Source: Rhizobium sp. Q54 (GTDB taxonomy: Bacteria > Pseudomonadota > Alphaproteobacteria > Rhizobiales > Beijerinckiaceae). From it: a stretch of 20,723 nucleotides of DNA. The position numbers were made by a program, and so were the translations under genes. The notes below the pieces were generated by a model that saw only the letters and a program-made list of their open reading frames with translations, was not told the origin of the DNA and searched no databases. The stretch covers positions 1 through 20,723 of the forward strand of contig CAMDKB010000018.1 in assembly GCA_945901195.1 (NCBI GenBank). Reading direction: 5' to 3'. Below are positions 6,813-14,332 of the stretch, piece after piece; positions within the stretch are counted from its first letter, which is position 1; each line of letters opens with the position of its first letter.

Positions 6813-7349
6813 TCAGATCGGATCCACCCGTTGCAGTCCTTGGGCAAAGCGCCGCGCGTTCTCCACGTAATGACGCGCGCCGCGCGAAAACTTGGCGATG
6901 GCGTCCGCGTCCATCGTCTTGACCAGTTTCGCTGGCGAGCCGATGATCATGCTGCCGTCAGGAAATTCCTTGCCTTCGGTCACAAGCGCTCCGGCGCCTA
7001 CCAGGCAATTCTTGCCGATTTTCGCACCATTCAGGATGATTGCGCCCATTCCGATGAGGCAGCCGTCACCGATTGTGCAGCCATGCAATATAACGCCATG
7101 GCCGATTGTACAGTCAGCGCCAACCGTGAGCGGAAATCCGGGATCCGTATGAAGGACCGAGTGTTCCTGTACATTTGAACGTTCACCGATGGTGATCCAG
7201 TCGCGGTCGCCCCGAAGCGTGCAGCCGAACCAGATGCTCGCATCTTCTTTCAGACGGATTCGCGCAATGAGATTGGCGTCCGGCGCCACCCAGTATTTCC
7301 CGTTCTCCGGCAGTTCGGGCGAAATTCCTTCAAGCGAATAAAGCGGCAT
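6813..7349 (-). CDS. Gamma-carbonic anhydrase family protein (left-handed beta-helix)
   Basis: This 178-residue cytoplasmic protein of the YrdA/PaaY/CaiE type folds as a trimeric left-handed beta-helix. It shows hexapeptide repeats from about residue 45 to 130. Three histidines sit where gamma-class metal ligands belong: His67 in QEHSVLH, His84 and His89 in IGHGVILHGC. LVGAGALVTEGKEFPDGSMIIGSPAKLV is the usual end of the helix. Real carbonic anhydrase activity is not assured in this family, whose members are often of unknown role. AGGAGT lies 5 bases before the ATG at 7349, which favours it over an in-frame start at 7385. It diverges from the unknown gene at 7445. Confidence 0.93.
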   Translation of the reverse strand: MPLYSLEGISPELPENGKYWVAPDANLIARIRLKEDASIWFGCTLRGDRDWITIGERSNVQEHSVLHTDPGFPLTVGADCTIGHGVILHGCTIGDGCLIGMGAIILNGAKIGKNCLVGAGALVTEGKEFPDGSMIIGSPAKLVKTMDADAIAKFSRGARHYVENARRFAQGLQRVDPI

Positions 7350-7444
7350 CTCTGACTCCTGTTCAGTTGAACAACGACAAACCATGCAGAGCCGATTTGT
7401 TCAAGGCATACACGCGCGCTGCGCGAATCGCCTATGATAGCGGC

Positions 7445-8095
7445 ATGCCGCAACGCACACTGATAGCCACCATTACCGCTGTATGCGTCCTGCTTCTTGC
7501 AGGATGGGGTGTTTATGCGTGGCTTGACGACCAGTCTTCGGTAAATTCCACGCTGGATGTTCAGCTCGGAAAAGTCCGGCTGGCGATTCCCTCCACCTAC
7601 ATCCGCAATCCCGAAGCGCGCCGTGCTGGCGAGTTTCTCGAAATCGAACTGGCTGCGAGCGCTTCAGATTTCCGTCCGGCTCCACGTCCGCGAAAATTAC
7701 GTCCCGATCTGGAAGATGCTTCGGCGGGCACGATTTACCTCAACCTGCGGGAACAGGAGAAAACCATCGATCCATCAGAGCGGCCCGCAAGATTGTACGT
7801 GAGATTTCTGGAAGCCGAGCAATGGACGCATCCTGGCGGTCTCGTCTTGCGCCATTTTGAATCCGCCAGTCCCTTCGGCCGCGAAGATCTTTATATGGCG
7901 CCACCTGAAGGCCGTGTCTTTGCTGCCCGGTGCATGCGCCCCCAACAGCCGCCCGACGGACTTCCCAATACCTGCATTGCAGAAATACGACTGCAGGGCC
8001 TTGATCTGAGAATGCGGTTTTCTCCGGAACTATTGAGCGATTGGGAGCGCATCACCCTGGGTGTGCGCGGCCTCGTTCATTCGCTGGTGCGATAA
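7445..8095 (+). CDS. Conserved-looking membrane-anchored protein of unknown function
   Basis: I do not recognise this 216-residue protein. It has one N-terminal transmembrane segment (about residues 7-27, IATITAVCVLLLAGWGVYAW), then a soluble part probably facing the periplasm. The soluble part holds VRLAIPSTYIRN (about 45), ASDFRPAPRPRKLRPDLED and a C-terminal DLRMRFSPELLSDWERITLGVRGLVHSLVR. Two cysteines (in ARCMRPQ and NTCIAEI) could form a disulfide. The ATG at 7445 puts the hydrophobic segment directly at the N-terminus; a TTG at 7367 would add 26 polar residues. It is transcribed away from the carbonic anhydrase gene and converges on the DUF3126 gene with 10 bases between stops. Confidence 0.7.
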   Translation: MPQRTLIATITAVCVLLLAGWGVYAWLDDQSSVNSTLDVQLGKVRLAIPSTYIRNPEARRAGEFLEIELAASASDFRPAPRPRKLRPDLEDASAGTIYLNLREQEKTIDPSERPARLYVRFLEAEQWTHPGGLVLRHFESASPFGREDLYMAPPEGRVFAARCMRPQQPPDGLPNTCIAEIRLQGLDLRMRFSPELLSDWERITLGVRGLVHSLVR

Positions 8096-8105
8096 CAGCC
8101 GGGTA

Positions 8106-8504
8106 CTACATCTCTTCCAGATCGTAATCCAGAATGGACATCTGCAGCGTGAAGGAAGAACCGCGCGCGTCATCGGCAGAAATGATGCCGACATGTTCGT
8201 CGCCGTTGTTCAGTTCGACGGAATCGGTTTTTTTCGTACGCGCAACGATCTTGAGTTTTTCATTCTCGAAAAGCCGGCGCAGATATTCCTGCAAAACTTC
8301 ACGGCCGACCGGTATCTTCATTTCGAACGCAAATGACCGGTCGCCATCTTCGTCGTCAACAACGATGAGGCCGATCTGCCGTTCACCAAGGTGCACAGCG
8401 CCACCTTCCTGATTTTTCGTATCTATGGCGACACGTAAATCGTCGTTCCCAAAAGTCTGGCGCAGGAACGCCTGCAATTGACGGAGTTCTGTTTTCTGAA
8501 GCAT
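8106..8504 (-). CDS. DUF3126 protein with two tandem repeats
   Basis: This 132-residue acidic cytoplasmic protein is two copies of a roughly 60-residue unit. Unit one (about 6-66) runs ELRQLQAFLRQTFGNDDLRV to DDEDGDRSFAFEMKI; unit two (about 68-127) runs REVLQEYLRRLFENEKLKIV to DDARGSSFTLQMSILDYDLE. Both follow the DUF3126 pattern: helix, 'LR--FGN--LRV', a strand with 'V-LG---IG-I--DDEDGDRSF-F-M-I'. DUF3126 is usually one short domain, so the doubling is unusual; function is unknown. It lies 79 bases downstream of cysE on the same strand, a neighbourhood I associate with this family in Rhizobiales. The ATG at 8504 is preceded by AAGGCGG; an upstream in-frame start at 8594 would overlap cysE. 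Confidence 0.82.
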   Translation of the reverse strand: MLQKTELRQLQAFLRQTFGNDDLRVAIDTKNQEGGAVHLGERQIGLIVVDDEDGDRSFAFEMKIPVGREVLQEYLRRLFENEKLKIVARTKKTDSVELNNGDEHVGIISADDARGSSFTLQMSILDYDLEEM

Positions 8505-8583
8505 GTCCGCGCGCCGCCTTGCCGGAAAAAATAACGTTGATTTGGCGCACCATTGGCAGAATTTACGCCAGCGGGCAACTCTC

Positions 8584-9411
8584 TCAGCTTTCAAGTTTCT
8601 CGCGGATTAACTGATCCATGTTCCGGGCAGGCTCTGCGCAACCAGCTTCACCAACTACGCGTGCGGGCACCCCGGCCACAGTCTTGTTATGTGGCACTGG
8701 ATGCAAAACGACAGAACCGGCAGCAACGCGAGCGCAGTGGCCAACTTCTATATTGCCGATAATCTTCGCCCCTGCCCCAATCAGCACGCCATGGCGTATT
8801 TTAGGATGCCGGTCGCCCTCGTCCTTGCCAGTACCACCCAGCGTCACTGAATGAAGCATGGAAACATTGTCGCCTATTTCCGCAGTCGAGCCAACGACCA
8901 GCCCCGTGGCGTGATCAAGAAAAATACCCTGCCCTATTTTGGCGGCGGGATGAATATCGCACTGAAAACGCGCGGAGGACCCGCTCTGCAAATAGAGCGC
9001 AAAATCCTTGCGGCCCTCTTTCCAGAGAGCATGCGCGAGACGATGGATTTGAATGGCATGAAAGCCTTTGAAATACAGCAAAGGCTCGATCAGGCGTGTA
9101 CAGGCAGGATCACGATCTGCAACCGCGAGCAGGTCAGCGCGCATCGCTTCGGCAATCGACGGGTCACGCTCGACCAGATCGAGATAACTCTGGCGAATGA
9201 GATCGGCCGGAACTTCCTGACGGCCAAGCCTTTCGGCAATGCGGTGAACGATGGAGCTTTCCAGGGTGTCGTGATTCAGGACTGTGGAGAGAATGAAGCC
9301 CGCAACCTCCGGCTCCCGCCGCACGGCTTCTTCAGCCTCCTTGCGCACGCGCGCAAAAATCGGATCGATCTGGGAAAAACCCAAAATCTTGGCTGAATGC
9401 TGATAACTCAT
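8584..9411 (-). CDS. cysE: Serine O-acetyltransferase
   Basis: CysE makes O-acetylserine from serine and acetyl-CoA, the first committed step of cysteine biosynthesis. The 275-residue protein has the N-terminal helical SATase domain (about 10-140, with FKGFHAIQIHRLAHALW) and a C-terminal left-handed beta-helix. Catalytic Asp152 lies in CDIHPAAKIG and His167 in FLDHATG; the SVTLGGTGKDEGDRHPK loop (about 188-204) and VAGVPARVVG near the end are canonical. The flexible tail ends in NMDQLIREKLES rather than Ile, the residue whose insertion into cysteine synthase defines the classic complex. The ATG at 9411 has GGAG about 7 bases upstream; a GTG at 9426 is the alternative. Likely co-transcribed with the DUF3126 gene. 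Confidence 0.95.
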   Translation of the reverse strand: MSYQHSAKILGFSQIDPIFARVRKEAEEAVRREPEVAGFILSTVLNHDTLESSIVHRIAERLGRQEVPADLIRQSYLDLVERDPSIAEAMRADLLAVADRDPACTRLIEPLLYFKGFHAIQIHRLAHALWKEGRKDFALYLQSGSSARFQCDIHPAAKIGQGIFLDHATGLVVGSTAEIGDNVSMLHSVTLGGTGKDEGDRHPKIRHGVLIGAGAKIIGNIEVGHCARVAAGSVVLHPVPHNKTVAGVPARVVGEAGCAEPARNMDQLIREKLES

Positions 9412-9465
9412 TGAAAACTCCGCCACATCTAGCCGATAGGGCTTTCAGGAACTCAGCCTGCCTGC

Positions 9466-9506
9466 GTTGTACAACATATATAGGTCTTGCCCAAAATCAG
9501 GGCAAG
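9466..9506 (-). promoter_or_regulatory. cysE promoter with overlapping inverted repeats
   Basis: On the minus strand TTGCCC (9505-9500) and TATATA (9482-9477) are separated by exactly 17 bases, a good sigma-70 match, with transcription expected near 9470 and a leader of about 60 bases to cysE. The inverted repeat CTTGCCC-N7-GGGCAAG (9486-9506) covers the -35 and spacer. A perfect 10-base palindrome GTTGTACAAC (9466-9475) covers the start site. Both look like operator positions. The regulator is not known. Confidence 0.5.
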
Positions 9507-9550
9507 GGGAAGGGCTGAAAGGGTTAACGGCCGAATTTGACTGGAACCTC

Positions 9551-9916
9551 TCAGGCTTTGGCGGATTTCACCGCAAGCAGCGATCTCATCTGTTCCTTGA
9601 GTACGCGAAGCTCTTCTTCAAGCGTGACCAATCGCTCCACGATGACGTTTTCGTCATAGGCTTCAAAACTTACGCCGATCTCGGAACCTTCACGCCACTT
9701 GACCACCGCCCGCTTCCTGAAACCCTTGGAGGGAATTTCGAGCATGAAATCGTTGGGGATCATAAGCGCATTATCGATCGAAACCCGGGCGCCGGTTCCG
9801 CTTAAATCCATGATTGAGCAGTTGTAGGAAGCCTGCTTGTTAAACAGCTCTATGCGTCCCAAAAAGGATGATAAAACCCGGATGCTAACCCGGCTCTCGC
9901 GACGCGTTTCGGCCAT
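9551..9916 (-). CDS. PilZ-domain protein with C-terminal coiled coil
   Basis: This 121-residue protein has one PilZ domain. The arginine motif is RRESR at 5-9 and the D-x-S-xx-G motif DLSGTG is at 37-42; VVKWREGSEIGVSFE completes the beta barrel. The last 35 residues (VIVERLVTLEEELRVLKEQMRSLLAV) show a leucine/valine heptad pattern, suggesting a short coiled coil for self-association or docking. It should bind c-di-GMP. The ATG at 9916 (MAETRRESR) is chosen because the PilZ arginine motif follows immediately; an in-frame extension to 10012 adds unlike residues. It lies upstream of cysE on the same strand, but the cysE promoter lies between them. Confidence 0.9.
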   Translation of the reverse strand: MAETRRESRVSIRVLSSFLGRIELFNKQASYNCSIMDLSGTGARVSIDNALMIPNDFMLEIPSKGFRKRAVVKWREGSEIGVSFEAYDENVIVERLVTLEEELRVLKEQMRSLLAVKSAKA

Positions 9917-10059
9917 CGCACGAGTGTTCCAAAAAAACGATAAGAAACTGCAAACGAAATTTACACAGAATCGATGGATTGGCTCATCGCTTTGACCAGC
10001 AGAACCGCGCACATACGCAAGTTCAGACTTTTCACGCGACCGGAAACACGGAGATCTGG

Positions 10060-10860
10060 TTAATCCTCTCTTATGCTCTCCAGAAACTCCAGCACGGCAG
10101 CCCGATGCGTGCGATCACCGACGGCCTGATTGTGGTCCCGCTTAGTAATCTCGAAAAATTCGCCGTCGGGAAAGTGCTCCGCCAGAATGGCGCCATTGCC
10201 CGCAACCAGATCCATGGTCCCGACAGCGACAAGGACAGGACATTCTATCGCCGCCGCTTCAGCTTCGGTCAGGTGCTGTCGCGAGCCACGAATGCAGGCG
10301 GCCAGTGCGCGCAAATCACTTTTTGTACTTTCTGCAAAATTGCGGAACATTCGGCCCATACTGTCCCGGATCGTGCCCGCATTGGGCGCTTCAAGCGCTT
10401 CGGCAATGCCAGACGGCAAGCCGGCGGGCTGCAGAAGGCGGTCGCCCAACCCGCCGAGCACAAGCGCATCCACACGGTCCCGATAGTCTCGCGCGATGAA
10501 CGCGGCAATGCGTGCGCCCATCGAATAGCCCATCACGATAGCCTTCGGGATACCCAGATGATCCATCAGGTTCACGGCGTCCTGCGCCATCTTTTCCGTC
10601 TCATAATCGGCCGGTTCGTAGAGCTTTGCACTCTGCCCGTGCCCGCGGTTGTCCAGTGCGATCACCCGTCGCCCTGCGCCAGTCAGGGTCTTGACCCACA
10701 GCGTATTGATCCAGTTCACAGTATGATTGGAGGCAAAGCCGTGGATGAGCAAAATCGGCAGCATTGGACTTTGTTCAGACGGAACTTGCCCATCTCCGGC
10801 AACCTGCGGCGGCTCGTCGATATAGGCGATTTCGACACCACCACTGGAAAAGCTGTTCAT
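10060..10860 (-). CDS. Alpha/beta hydrolase
   Basis: This 266-residue soluble protein has the full alpha/beta-hydrolase layout. HGFASN (40-45) provides the oxyanion region, DNRGHGQSAK (70-79) is typical, the nucleophile elbow GYSMG is at 111-115 (Ser113), the likely acid is Asp217 in GTMD, and His243 in RDHNQAV is the base. There is no signal peptide. The substrate cannot be told; such proteins hydrolyse esters, lactones or C-C bonds. Residues 17-34 (PPQVAGDGQVPSEQSP) look like a flexible insertion before the first core strand. AGGGG lies 5 bases before the ATG at 10860. The gene is alone on its strand, 143 bases upstream of the PilZ gene. Confidence 0.92.
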   Translation of the reverse strand: MNSFSSGGVEIAYIDEPPQVAGDGQVPSEQSPMLPILLIHGFASNHTVNWINTLWVKTLTGAGRRVIALDNRGHGQSAKLYEPADYETEKMAQDAVNLMDHLGIPKAIVMGYSMGARIAAFIARDYRDRVDALVLGGLGDRLLQPAGLPSGIAEALEAPNAGTIRDSMGRMFRNFAESTKSDLRALAACIRGSRQHLTEAEAAAIECPVLVAVGTMDLVAGNGAILAEHFPDGEFFEITKRDHNQAVGDRTHRAAVLEFLESIRED

Positions 10861-11081
10861 TTGTGCCCCTTTGGTCCGCTGCGTAGGTCACTTAAGCAGA
10901 CGAGGGTGGTTCGGCAACCCTTCTGTCGACAGTCCAAGGCAAGCCTGTTCATAAGGCCCAAATGGAATGAAGGGAATTGGCTCAGGAAAACAGCTTTTTC
11001 TCCCCGCTGGAATGCTTTATGACTGAACTCTTAAGGAGAGCGCAACGGAAATGCGCCCTTTGGAAGCCGGGCGGAAAACGT

Positions 11082-11423
11082 ATGGCTAGGGGGATATCAA
11101 GACATTGGCTGAGGCGCGCGGCATTTGCCGTGGGCAGCCTACTGTCCCTTGTCATGCTCCTGACTTTGTTCAACCCGCCCGCTTCTACGGTCGAACATTT
11201 CGACCAACATGCGATGATCATCGGTCTCTCCGACGGCACAGTTGACGACGATGCCGAAAGACTAGATGGGCTGGATTTACGTGACGTCCTTATTGAACGG
11301 GTGATTTACCTTCGTTCCGGGAGCCATCAGGCCAAAGCGCTGACAATCTGGCGCGAAAGCCCGAGGTTTGAAAACGTCGGGCACGACCGCCATGCGCGCG
11401 GCCCCCCCGTCACGTTTGCCTGA
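11082..11423 (+). CDS. Possible small membrane or exported protein, unknown
   Basis: This is a 113-residue open frame with one strongly hydrophobic N-terminal segment (AAFAVGSLLSLVMLLTLF, about residues 13-30) preceded by arginines. The following part is polar and acidic (GLSDGTVDDDAERLDGLDLRDVLIERVIYL), and the C-terminus is basic and unstructured. I recognise no family. GGCGGAAAAC upstream is only a weak ribosome site, and an alternative ATG at 11019 exists. It is the only plausible gene between the alpha/beta hydrolase and the TctA-type permease. The membrane segment plus codon choice like the neighbours makes it possible rather than certain. Confidence 0.4.
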   Translation: MARGISRHWLRRAAFAVGSLLSLVMLLTLFNPPASTVEHFDQHAMIIGLSDGTVDDDAERLDGLDLRDVLIERVIYLRSGSHQAKALTIWRESPRFENVGHDRHARGPPVTFA

Positions 11424-11502
11424 CAAGGCCCGTGCGGCTTAAGCGCCGACACTTTTCCTCTCCACGCGACAGCTGAATCACAAAAGCGATCGTCTGCATT
11501 CG

Positions 11503-11519
11503 CAGGCCCAATGGGCCTG
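11503..11519 (+). repeat. Hairpin CAGGCCC-N3-GGGCCTG upstream of tctAB
   Basis: A perfect 7-bp stem with a three-base loop lies 33 bases upstream of the permease start codon. No T-run follows. It could be a leader hairpin or an operator for the transporter locus. Confidence 0.4.
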
Positions 11520-11552
11520 ATCACACTCATTTCAAATTCAAAGGGAAACTCA

Positions 11553-13608
11553 ATGGACATTCTACATGCCCTGGGCGAAGGCCTGAGCATTATCATGGAG
11601 CCGCATAGGCTTCTGCTCTTATGGGGCGGCGTCTTGTGCGGGCTGGCGCTCGGCATTTTGCCAGGCATCGGAGGGGTGGCGGGAACCGCGTTGCTACTGC
11701 CCTTCACATTCTCGATGGATGCTGCAGGCGCCATGGCGCTTCTCCTCGGCCTGGCCGCGACCACCACACACGGCGATCCAATTTCCGCTATTGTGCTGGG
11801 GGCGCCGGGACACGCCGCATCGGCAGCAACCGCGTTGGACGGTTATCCAATGACCAAACGCGGCGAGGGCGCTCGAGCGCTTGGGGCCGCCTACATGTCC
11901 GCGCTCATGGTGGCGTCTTCGGCGCCATATTGATGGCGGTAGCGCTTCCCATCGTGCGGCCACTGATCCTTTACATCGGTTCGCCGGAACTGCTGGCGCT
12001 GTCGGTCTTCGGCATTTCCATGGTCGCCGTGCTCTCCGGCAACACACCGTTGCGCGGCCTGACGATGGCCTGTTTCGGCGTCATGCTCGCCATGATTGGG
12101 GCTGATCCGCAAACCGGTACATTGCGCTGGACCTTTGACAGTCTCTATCTCTGGGAAGGGCTGCCGCTAGTGCCCCTGACGCTCGGCATCTTCGCGTTGC
12201 CGGAGCTTTGTGATCTCCTCGTTTCGCGCACACAGATCGTGCAGAGCGAAAAGATGCAGAACAACTGGAAAGGCTTGTGGCAGGGCAGTGTCGACTGCTT
12301 CGTCCATTGGTGGCTTGTATTGCGTTGCTGCTGGATCGGCTCGGTCATCGGCGCCATCCCCGGTATCAGCGCGGCGGTCATCGACTGGATTTCCTACGGT
12401 CATGCACTCAAGACTGAAAAATACGCTGCCCAGACATTCGGCAAGGGCGACGTTCGCGGCGTGATCGCAGCTGAAAGCGCGACCTGCTCGCGTGAAGGCG
12501 GCGCGCTTGTGCCGACGATCGTGTTCGGTGTGCCGGGCTCTGCAGGCATGGCGATCCTGCTCGGTGCATTCACCATGGCCTCGTGCCGGGACCGGATATG
12601 CTGACAAAGAACTTGGCCATTACCTATTCCATGGTGTGGTCGATCGCGATTGCGAATATCGTGGGTTCGGGTCTTTGCTATGTCTTCTCCAGCCAGTTCG
12701 CGAAACTCGCGAGCCTGCGTTACACGCTGATCCTGCCAGTGGTTCTGTCGCTGGTCTATATCGGCGCATTCGAAGGCCATCGCTCCTGGGGCGACATGTT
12801 CTCGTTGTTGTTCTTTGGCGTATTCGCCTGGGCGATGAAACATTTCAAATGGCCGCGGCCACCGCTGGTTCTCGGCTTCATCCTTGGCTCGATCATCGAA
12901 CGCTATATGTTCATCTCCATTCAGCGCTATGGCGGCGACTGGATGTTGCGTCCGCTCGTGCTGGTGTTGTTCCTGATGGCCGCGCTGACGATTATCCGGC
13001 CCTTCCTGCAGGATGTGAAGGCGCACGGCGGATTTGGTCGTATGCTTTCGGACTTCCACGGCCCGAGGTTCAGCCTGGTTCAAGTCTTTCCGATCTTCAT
13101 GATCTGCCTCTTCGGCTACATGCTGATTGAGGCTTCCAGCTGGAATTTTGCGGCCAAGATCATTCCAATGATCGTGGGCGCTGGCGGGATCTTGTTCTGC
13201 GCGATCTCGTTGTTCGATGACATGTGCAAATCAGAAGTGCATGCGGCGCGCGCAGAGGAGCGCGCAGCGGCCGGTATCGCGGATGAAAAGATGCACATGG
13301 ATATCGGCACCAACATCACCGATCTTTCGAACGGAACCATCCTGTTGCGGGGCGCGATCTTTTTCGGTTACTTAATCGCCTTCCTGATTTCGATGTTCCT
13401 GATCGGTATTGTGCCGACAGTACCAATCTTCATCATAGCGCTCATGCGTATTGAGGGGCCGGAATCCTGGAAAGCCTTGATCCCCATGGCAATTTGCATG
13501 ACCGCGCTGGTCTACGGCCTGTTCGATCAATTGCTCACGATCCCGTGGCCGCCGTCCCTGCTTGGTCAATATTGGCCCTGGTGGAAAACCTATATGCCCA
13601 GCTCCTGA
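11553..13608 (+). pseudogene. TctA-TctB fused tripartite tricarboxylate transporter permease, two frameshifts
   Basis: Three consecutive open segments together encode one integral membrane permease of about 685 residues. Segment one (11553 to about 11910) has LWGGVLCGLALGILPGIGG and DGYPMTKRGEGARALGAAYMSAL. Segment two (to about 12580) holds GISMVAVLSGNTPLRGLTMAC, VGAIPGISAAVIDWISYGHA-type sequence and REGGALVPTIVFGVPGSAGMA. Segment three carries LVPGPDML and the rest of TctA, then about 185 residues with four hydrophobic segments resembling TctB. Reading resumes if one G is restored near 11910 (ALM-GGVFGAI) and about four bases (or one) near 12578 (GAFTM-HG-LVPGP). AGGGAAA precedes the ATG. 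Everything else looks conserved, so the lesions are recent or are sequence errors. If real, TctC-dependent uptake here is dead. Confidence 0.85.
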
Positions 13609-13675
13609 TCCGGCTTTCCAAGCAAAAAAATACCGCGCGAAAAACCAAAGCGCAAAAGCGCCTTAGATAAACGAC

Positions 13676-13706
13676 AAGCGACCGCAATCTTTGCGGTCGC
13701 TTTTTT
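13676..13706 (+). terminator. Strong intrinsic terminator after tctAB
   Basis: AAGCGACCGCAA-TCT-TTGCGGTCGCTT forms a perfect 12-bp stem followed by four more T residues (six T in a row in all). It lies 68 bases past the permease stop and should end its transcript. Confidence 0.9.
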
Positions 13707-13852
13707 GTGCGCAAGGGATTGGCCTAAATGGCTCAGTTAACGGCATCCTAACAATTCCTAAACACTTTTCCGCAACTATCTGCGCACGATGGCGATCAAC
13801 CCCGCCAGCCGTTCCCTTCGCTGAAACTCAAGCCGGAAGCCAAGAGTGTGTC

Positions 13853-14167
13853 ATGAAGTTCAAGTCTCTGCTCCCCATTCTAACTGCTGCGGCCCTCACT
13901 GGCGCCACCTTCTCGGCCGACGCTGCGGAAGGCCGCCACAAAGCGGCCGGCGTTGGCCTCGCGGCCGGTCTTGCTGCTGGCGCTATTGGTGCGACCCTGC
14001 TCAGCGGCGCAGGCCGCGCAGCTCCCGCGCCCGTCGCCGCCCCGACGCCCGGCTATTACCCTGTCGCCCAATATGACGCAGTGCCGGCCTGCGTTGTCCG
14101 CCCCATTGAGCTGTTTGACCGCAACGGCACCTTCGTGAAAACCGAACGCATGCGCGTCTGCCGCTAG
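13853..14167 (+). CDS. Small exported glycine-zipper protein, unknown function
   Basis: This 104-residue protein has a clear signal peptide (MKFKSLLPILTAAALTGATFSADA, cleavage near ADA-AE). A small-residue helix with glycine-zipper spacing follows (AAGVGLAAGLAAGAIGATLLSG, about 32-53), then an alanine-proline linker. The C-terminal segment has two cysteines (PACVVRPIELFDRNGTFVKTERMRVCR) that could form a disulfide. I do not recognise a family; the layout suits a periplasmic or envelope-associated protein. It has its own terminator after the stop and one before it, so it is a single-gene unit placed between tctAB and tctC. The start is set by the signal peptide; the ribosome site (AAGAG) is weak. 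Confidence 0.75.
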   Translation: MKFKSLLPILTAAALTGATFSADAAEGRHKAAGVGLAAGLAAGAIGATLLSGAGRAAPAPVAAPTPGYYPVAQYDAVPACVVRPIELFDRNGTFVKTERMRVCR

Positions 14168-14189
14168 TCTAGCCGCACTGACAAGCCTT

Positions 14190-14217
14190 GGGGCTGCTGA
14201 TCCGCAGCCCCTTTTTT
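14190..14217 (+). terminator. Intrinsic terminator after the small exported protein
   Basis: GGGGCTGC-TGATCC-GCAGCCCC makes a perfect 8-bp stem followed by six T residues, 22 bases after the stop codon. A weaker hairpin with a T-run (AACGC-N7-GCGTT-ATTTTT, 14232-14254) follows shortly after and may back it up. Confidence 0.9.
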
Positions 14218-14332
14218 ATGCCCATATTCCAAACGCTAACGTGGCGTTATTTTTGCGGCCTGCCCTCAGCTTTTGCTCTTTCTGGCCCCCTGCGATAGTG
14301 ATTGAAGAGCTGCGCGATCGGAGGGATCCCAG

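Noticed and set aside
9979..11022. Long plus-strand open frame (347 codons)
   Set aside because: It is the antisense of the alpha/beta hydrolase gene, which has a complete catalytic triad; the antisense product is Arg/His-rich with no recognisable motif.
12400..13083. Minus-strand open frame of 227 codons
   Set aside because: Antisense of the TctA region, very polar and His/Glu/Arg-rich, as expected from the reverse of a membrane protein.
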